Position numbers and translations under genes: made by a program. Below, piece after piece: positions 60,389 through 64,000 of a DNA stretch of 64,000 nucleotides (its first letter is position 1; each line of letters opens with the position of its first letter). The notes under the pieces were generated by a model. That model did not search any database and was not told the origin of the DNA. It saw nothing but the letters and a program-made list of their open reading frames with translations. This DNA is from Taeniopygia guttata (Eukaryota; Chordata; Aves; Passeriformes; Estrildidae): assembly GCF_048771995.1 (NCBI RefSeq), contig NC_133063.1:30037810-30101809 (forward strand). Reading direction: 5' to 3'.

Positions 60389-60529
60389 CAGTGGTGATTG
60401 GGAATTGGAAATAGGTGTTGGTCTAACAGAGGAACATGAAAATCCCTCAGAACCCTCAAGTCCCACTCGCAGCTCCTTTTAAGTACAGAAACAGCACAAA
60501 CTGCTTGTAATGGTGTCCTGTTCTTCATC
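60389..60529 (-). CDS. candidate exon, minus strand, relation to the gene uncertain
   Basis: A very strong acceptor (CTGTTCTCTTTGTTCTAG) is followed by 141 bases with one open frame: one base, 46 codons, two bases. It includes PLQAVCAVSVLKRSCEWDLR and HVPLLDQHLFPIPNHH. The donor CACTG|GTAGCATTG is only fair. GC is above the flanks. It lies upstream of 53881 on the same strand, but its outgoing phase does not join 53881 or 45767 directly; a microexon such as 56103-56115 would be needed. Chance, or an exon of another transcript, is possible. Confidence 0.28.
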
Positions 60530-63500
60530 CTAGAACAAAGAGAACAGGAGGCTGTTCTCCACCACACACAGGGCCTTGTCCCTTCACGGCATAGGCACTG
60601 CGCAGACCACAGTCAGCCTGAGCACCTGAGAGATGTCTTTGGTACTACAGTATACACAGACTATTTCCACAACAAAATTCAAGGGTGATTTACTAATACA
60701 TTTATTTTTACAAAAAGTTCTGTGAATCTCTCAGAGGAAAACCACCAGGGTGTCAAACACTTTGCCATGTGACTGTGTCCTGAATGGAGGACTATTTTGC
60801 CTCACTTTCTTCACTTCAATTATGTCTTTTGGATTCCAGTTTGAGCACTTGCTATCTTCTGCCTCACTTTTTTTTTTTTTTTTTCTGTATTTAACATTTA
60901 GCTTTGCATCTTACTTAATAATATCAACTACTACCATCCAAACTCTTTCCCAGCTTCATTCTGGGCTGCTTAAGAAATAACTGTTTTCTTAAGAAATGTT
61001 ATAATGTTTTTTATATTAGTGGACACCATCATTCTGAAAAAAAGAGTATATAAATTCTGTTTTTTAAAAAATACAAAAAATAGATTAAACAAAAAGATAA
61101 ATGTATGGAAAAACCCCAAAAAACTGAAGAGCATGTTACAACGCATTGAGTTTAAAAAGCAGCATAAAGAAGATGGAAAAATCCTCTTATTCAACTCAGA
61201 GGCTTTGTACTCAGAAACACTGTAAATAAATAAAATATAAGGAAGGTTTTGACAAAACAGTAGAGATGAAAAATATCCTCAGTTAAAACCACTACTTCTG
61301 AAAAAGATTGAAAACAGAAGAAAGAAAATGTGCGTTCTTCAACCCAGAGCTCAGAGACAGAGGAAACAACAGAAAAAAGCCTTTGACAGCAAAACCACTA
61401 GATTTCCCTTAATTTCAAAAATATTTTAAAAATTTTAATATAAAAATTGTTTCCAAGGGGATAAATAGATGAAGAATTTGGGGAACCAGACAGTTCCTAA
61501 GAATTAAAAAGAAATTTTTTTCTTTTGAAAAACCCCAGGAAAAATAGGACACCTACTTCTGTCAGTCTCAACTGTAAGATAAAAGAATGTGCATGGTTAC
61601 AAAGGCTGCCAATGAGTGCCTCAACAGGCAGCTGCCGTGAGATGATAGAATTAGTTAATAAGATCTCGCAGTGCCAAGAGACCAGAAGGTTCTTGCTGTG
61701 GCACCAGTTATGTTGAATCCCAGCTCAGTGCCACACTGCCATCAGACAGATGCTTTCAAAAGACTGCACATGATGCTGGAGCTGAAGTTACCTGACTATC
61801 TGTGGCTCTGTGCTCTGAAATGGGCTATTCAGTCTGTAGAAGCCAACATACTATCTGAGTGGCCTGGCACACATACCCTGCTAGTGCTGCTCTATTTTGA
61901 TGTAAGAGGCTACAGGCTACTATGGAACACCATATATGCCTCTCATTGCCTAAATGACTATGTCTTACAAGTTTCTTACACAGTGGAATAAAAAAAAAAG
62001 TATTTAGCCAACAGAAGCAATCTCATCTTAAGGCATTTTTAAATCAATAGTGTGGTAATTCTTTTTAATAATAATTATGTTAACTATAATATGTAGGCAA
62101 CGGAGTCACACTCCAGTGGAAAAATAAAATAATCGTGGGCCTTCTTCCACTAAGATGACCATTCAAGTTGAAATGAGGGATAACAGGTAGATGCAGTCTA
62201 GTCAGAAAGCACTAGCAGCAAGGAAATCATATCTTTCGGTACAACAGATAGTAGACACAACACATCCCAGCACAAGATGCCTTTCACAAGCACTGCAGCA
62301 GACCTGGACTTAACAAAAAATAATGAGGAATCATTACAGATGTTTGCATGGAGTACCTACCAGGAATGATGAGTTATTTGCAAACAAGAATGGAGATGAC
62401 TCTGAAAAACTAAAACCTGGGGATAAGTAGACTGATAAGAAAAAAATATTATGTGTTAGTATGAAGCTTGTCTCTAAAATGTCTGAAGGGGATTAAAAGC
62501 ATCTTATCTCTTGTGCAGCAAAGCAGAGCACACAATGCTTGCATTTGCCTTCCCCAGAGTAAAGGATCAAGACAAAAGAAGCTGTGAACTTTGCCAAGAT
62601 TTATGTCTTGGCAAAGAGAAAGAAAAGGCATTATTTCAGAAATTTACAACAGCATTAGAATGATCTAGCTATGTCATGACATAGGACCTGAAAAGGGTTT
62701 TAAGCCTAAATACCACTCAATAGGCAAATCTGATCAATGAGTGAAAGAAGAATTTTACTGTCTGTCATCTTGCAAAATTATAGGGTTAGGCCTTGAAAAT
62801 ATTTAAAGATTTACTTAAACTAAAGGTAGCAGCTGGATAATTTTCAATGGCTAACAGAGGAAAGAAAATTGTCACCATAATGCCATTTATCACTATCAGA
62901 ATCTTGGGCTGGAATGAGGGTCAGTGGAAAATTGTGAAGTCATAGGGGATTTAAGGAAATTCCATGAAAATTCTTAGGTGCTTCCACCTAAGGTTCAAAC
63001 ATATTCCTTCTTCCCTGGACACTAGAACATGTCCCTGTGGGGAACTTAGTGGTACAGCTCCTAAACAGTGCCGCAGAGGCAGCAGAGGATGGGAGATTGG
63101 TGGGAGGCCTTTTCCCTGTTTGATTGTGGTTCTCTTCGTAACAGAGATGCCATGAAAATGAAAGTGTATTTTAACTCTGTGTAACCAGAGGAATTAACAG
63201 AGTTAATTCCTATTTTGACTCTGTGTAGCTGTAGTCAAGGAGTTCAAATGCTGTCAAGTCACAAATTTGAAGCAGATAACTTAAAGAAAGAGGTATGACC
63301 AGAATGACTAAGTCTCAGTGTTTCAACAATTAGAGTGAGAGAAGGACAAACAAAGAAAATGAAACAAAAAAACAAACAACAAAAGATGCCGGAAAAGACA
63401 TATCACTGGCAAATAGACATGGGCAAAATACAGGCTAATTCTGCTGTTCCCACATTGAAAATAATTTTCATGGTTTGATCCTAGGAGGATCATAGATGAT

Positions 63501-64000
63501 GAGCTATTTCTTCTCAGTTTTTAAAGATTTCCCAATTAATTGGCATCATGAAGGTAGAAAATGAAGATATTTGTTTAGATAATTCTAGTTATCAAATAAT
63601 AAAAATCTTACATATGACATCTTTATTAGATTATTTTTCCTGAGCAAAACACCCAATACTAATTGTTGCCAAATTCCTATTATATTTCTTAATTAATAAT
63701 TCCAAGATATGGGGAACTTTGTAGGGTTGTTTGTTTTTGTTTATTGGAGAGAAGTAATATTTTTGGTTTGTTTTGAAGTAGCTGATTGAGCTATAAATAC
63801 ATATAAACAATAAAATATATCCAGAGAAAATAAGTTTCCCAAGTAACATACTTTATCTAACAATTTTAATTTTTAAAGAAGATGAATAAATTATTAAACT
63901 GTAATTTTAACCAGTACAGTAATTTTAACTGTATAAAGAAAAATTGGTGGCATTTTGGTAACTATTCTAGTCTATGGAGTATGAAAATTTACCTTTTATA
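60530..64000. other. AT-rich stretch, no gene firmly recognised
   Basis: A poly-T run lies at about 60868-60885 and a perfect hairpin at 62589-62616. A GC-richer patch at 61600-61990 is open on the plus strand for 106 codons (61671-61991) and also carries minus-strand exon-like signals, but these conflict with each other. No named repeat is seen. Confidence 0.35.
62589..62616. repeat. perfect 11-bp stem hairpin
   Basis: CTTTGCCAAGA and TCTTGGCAAAG flank a six-base loop (TTTATG). Confidence 0.95.

Noticed and set aside
61792..61949. Two adjacent minus-strand exon cassettes (61792-61833 and 61877-61949) in matching phase
   Set aside because: The intron between them would be only 43 bases, too short for vertebrate splicing, so at least one is false. 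It shows how easily phase matches arise by chance in this kind of search.
1..64000. CRISPR arrays, prokaryotic operons, rRNA, functional tRNA genes, intact retroviral gag/pol/env
   Set aside because: None is visible on either strand. All retroviral remains are solo LTRs, and the only reverse transcriptase sequence is from decayed CR1 LINEs.

Overview
This looks like a stretch of bird nuclear DNA, most likely from a songbird. The background is AT-rich and non-coding. It is studded with 5'-truncated CR1 LINE copies, several of which end in the CR1 3' tail of the ATTCTATGATT type, and with solo LTRs of avian endogenous retroviruses. I assigned these by recognising consensus features from memory, not by a database search. 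There is no bacterial operon, CRISPR array, rRNA or convincing tRNA gene. Most longer open frames are chance or lie inside repeats.

Repeat layout, left to right: CR1 (-) 3043-3685; ERVL-like solo LTR (-) 5142-6174; a second LTR family (+) 6317-6767; CR1 tail 13390-13455; ERVL-like LTR (+) 14604-15431 and the 3' part of another LTR 15579-15919; ERVK-like LTR (+) 17642-18223; ERVL-like LTR (-) 20268-21276 beside an old CR1; a possible LTR 28784-29070; a TATATC microsatellite and a 1.5-kb CR1 (+) at 30991-32786; an ERVL-like LTR 35101-36508 that carries a younger ERVK-like solo LTR with a perfect 6-bp target duplication; a CR1/LTR/CR1 cluster 37490-39722; CR1 43965-44150; a relative of the 6317 LTR at 46497-46915; and an LTR (-) 58076-58651.

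The most interesting signal is on the minus strand. Reading by eye for splice sites, I find a series of exon-like cassettes with an acceptor, an open frame and a donor at 53881-53971, 45767-45839, 44458-44527, 36798-36894, 26972-27101, 13551-13693, 12171-12253 and 7850-7936. A possible terminal exon follows at 2703-2474, with AATAAA overlapping its stop codon. Most junctions keep one reading frame open. The transitions that allow no choice of boundary (45767 to 44458, 44458 to 36798, 26972 to 13551) all agree in phase. Together they may be one unrecognised minus-strand gene, leucine-rich and probably helical, spanning most of the window with the retroelements in its introns. This is inference from sequence: I cannot name the protein, the last junction does not fit without an extra small exon, and some cassettes may be chance or belong to a long non-coding RNA.
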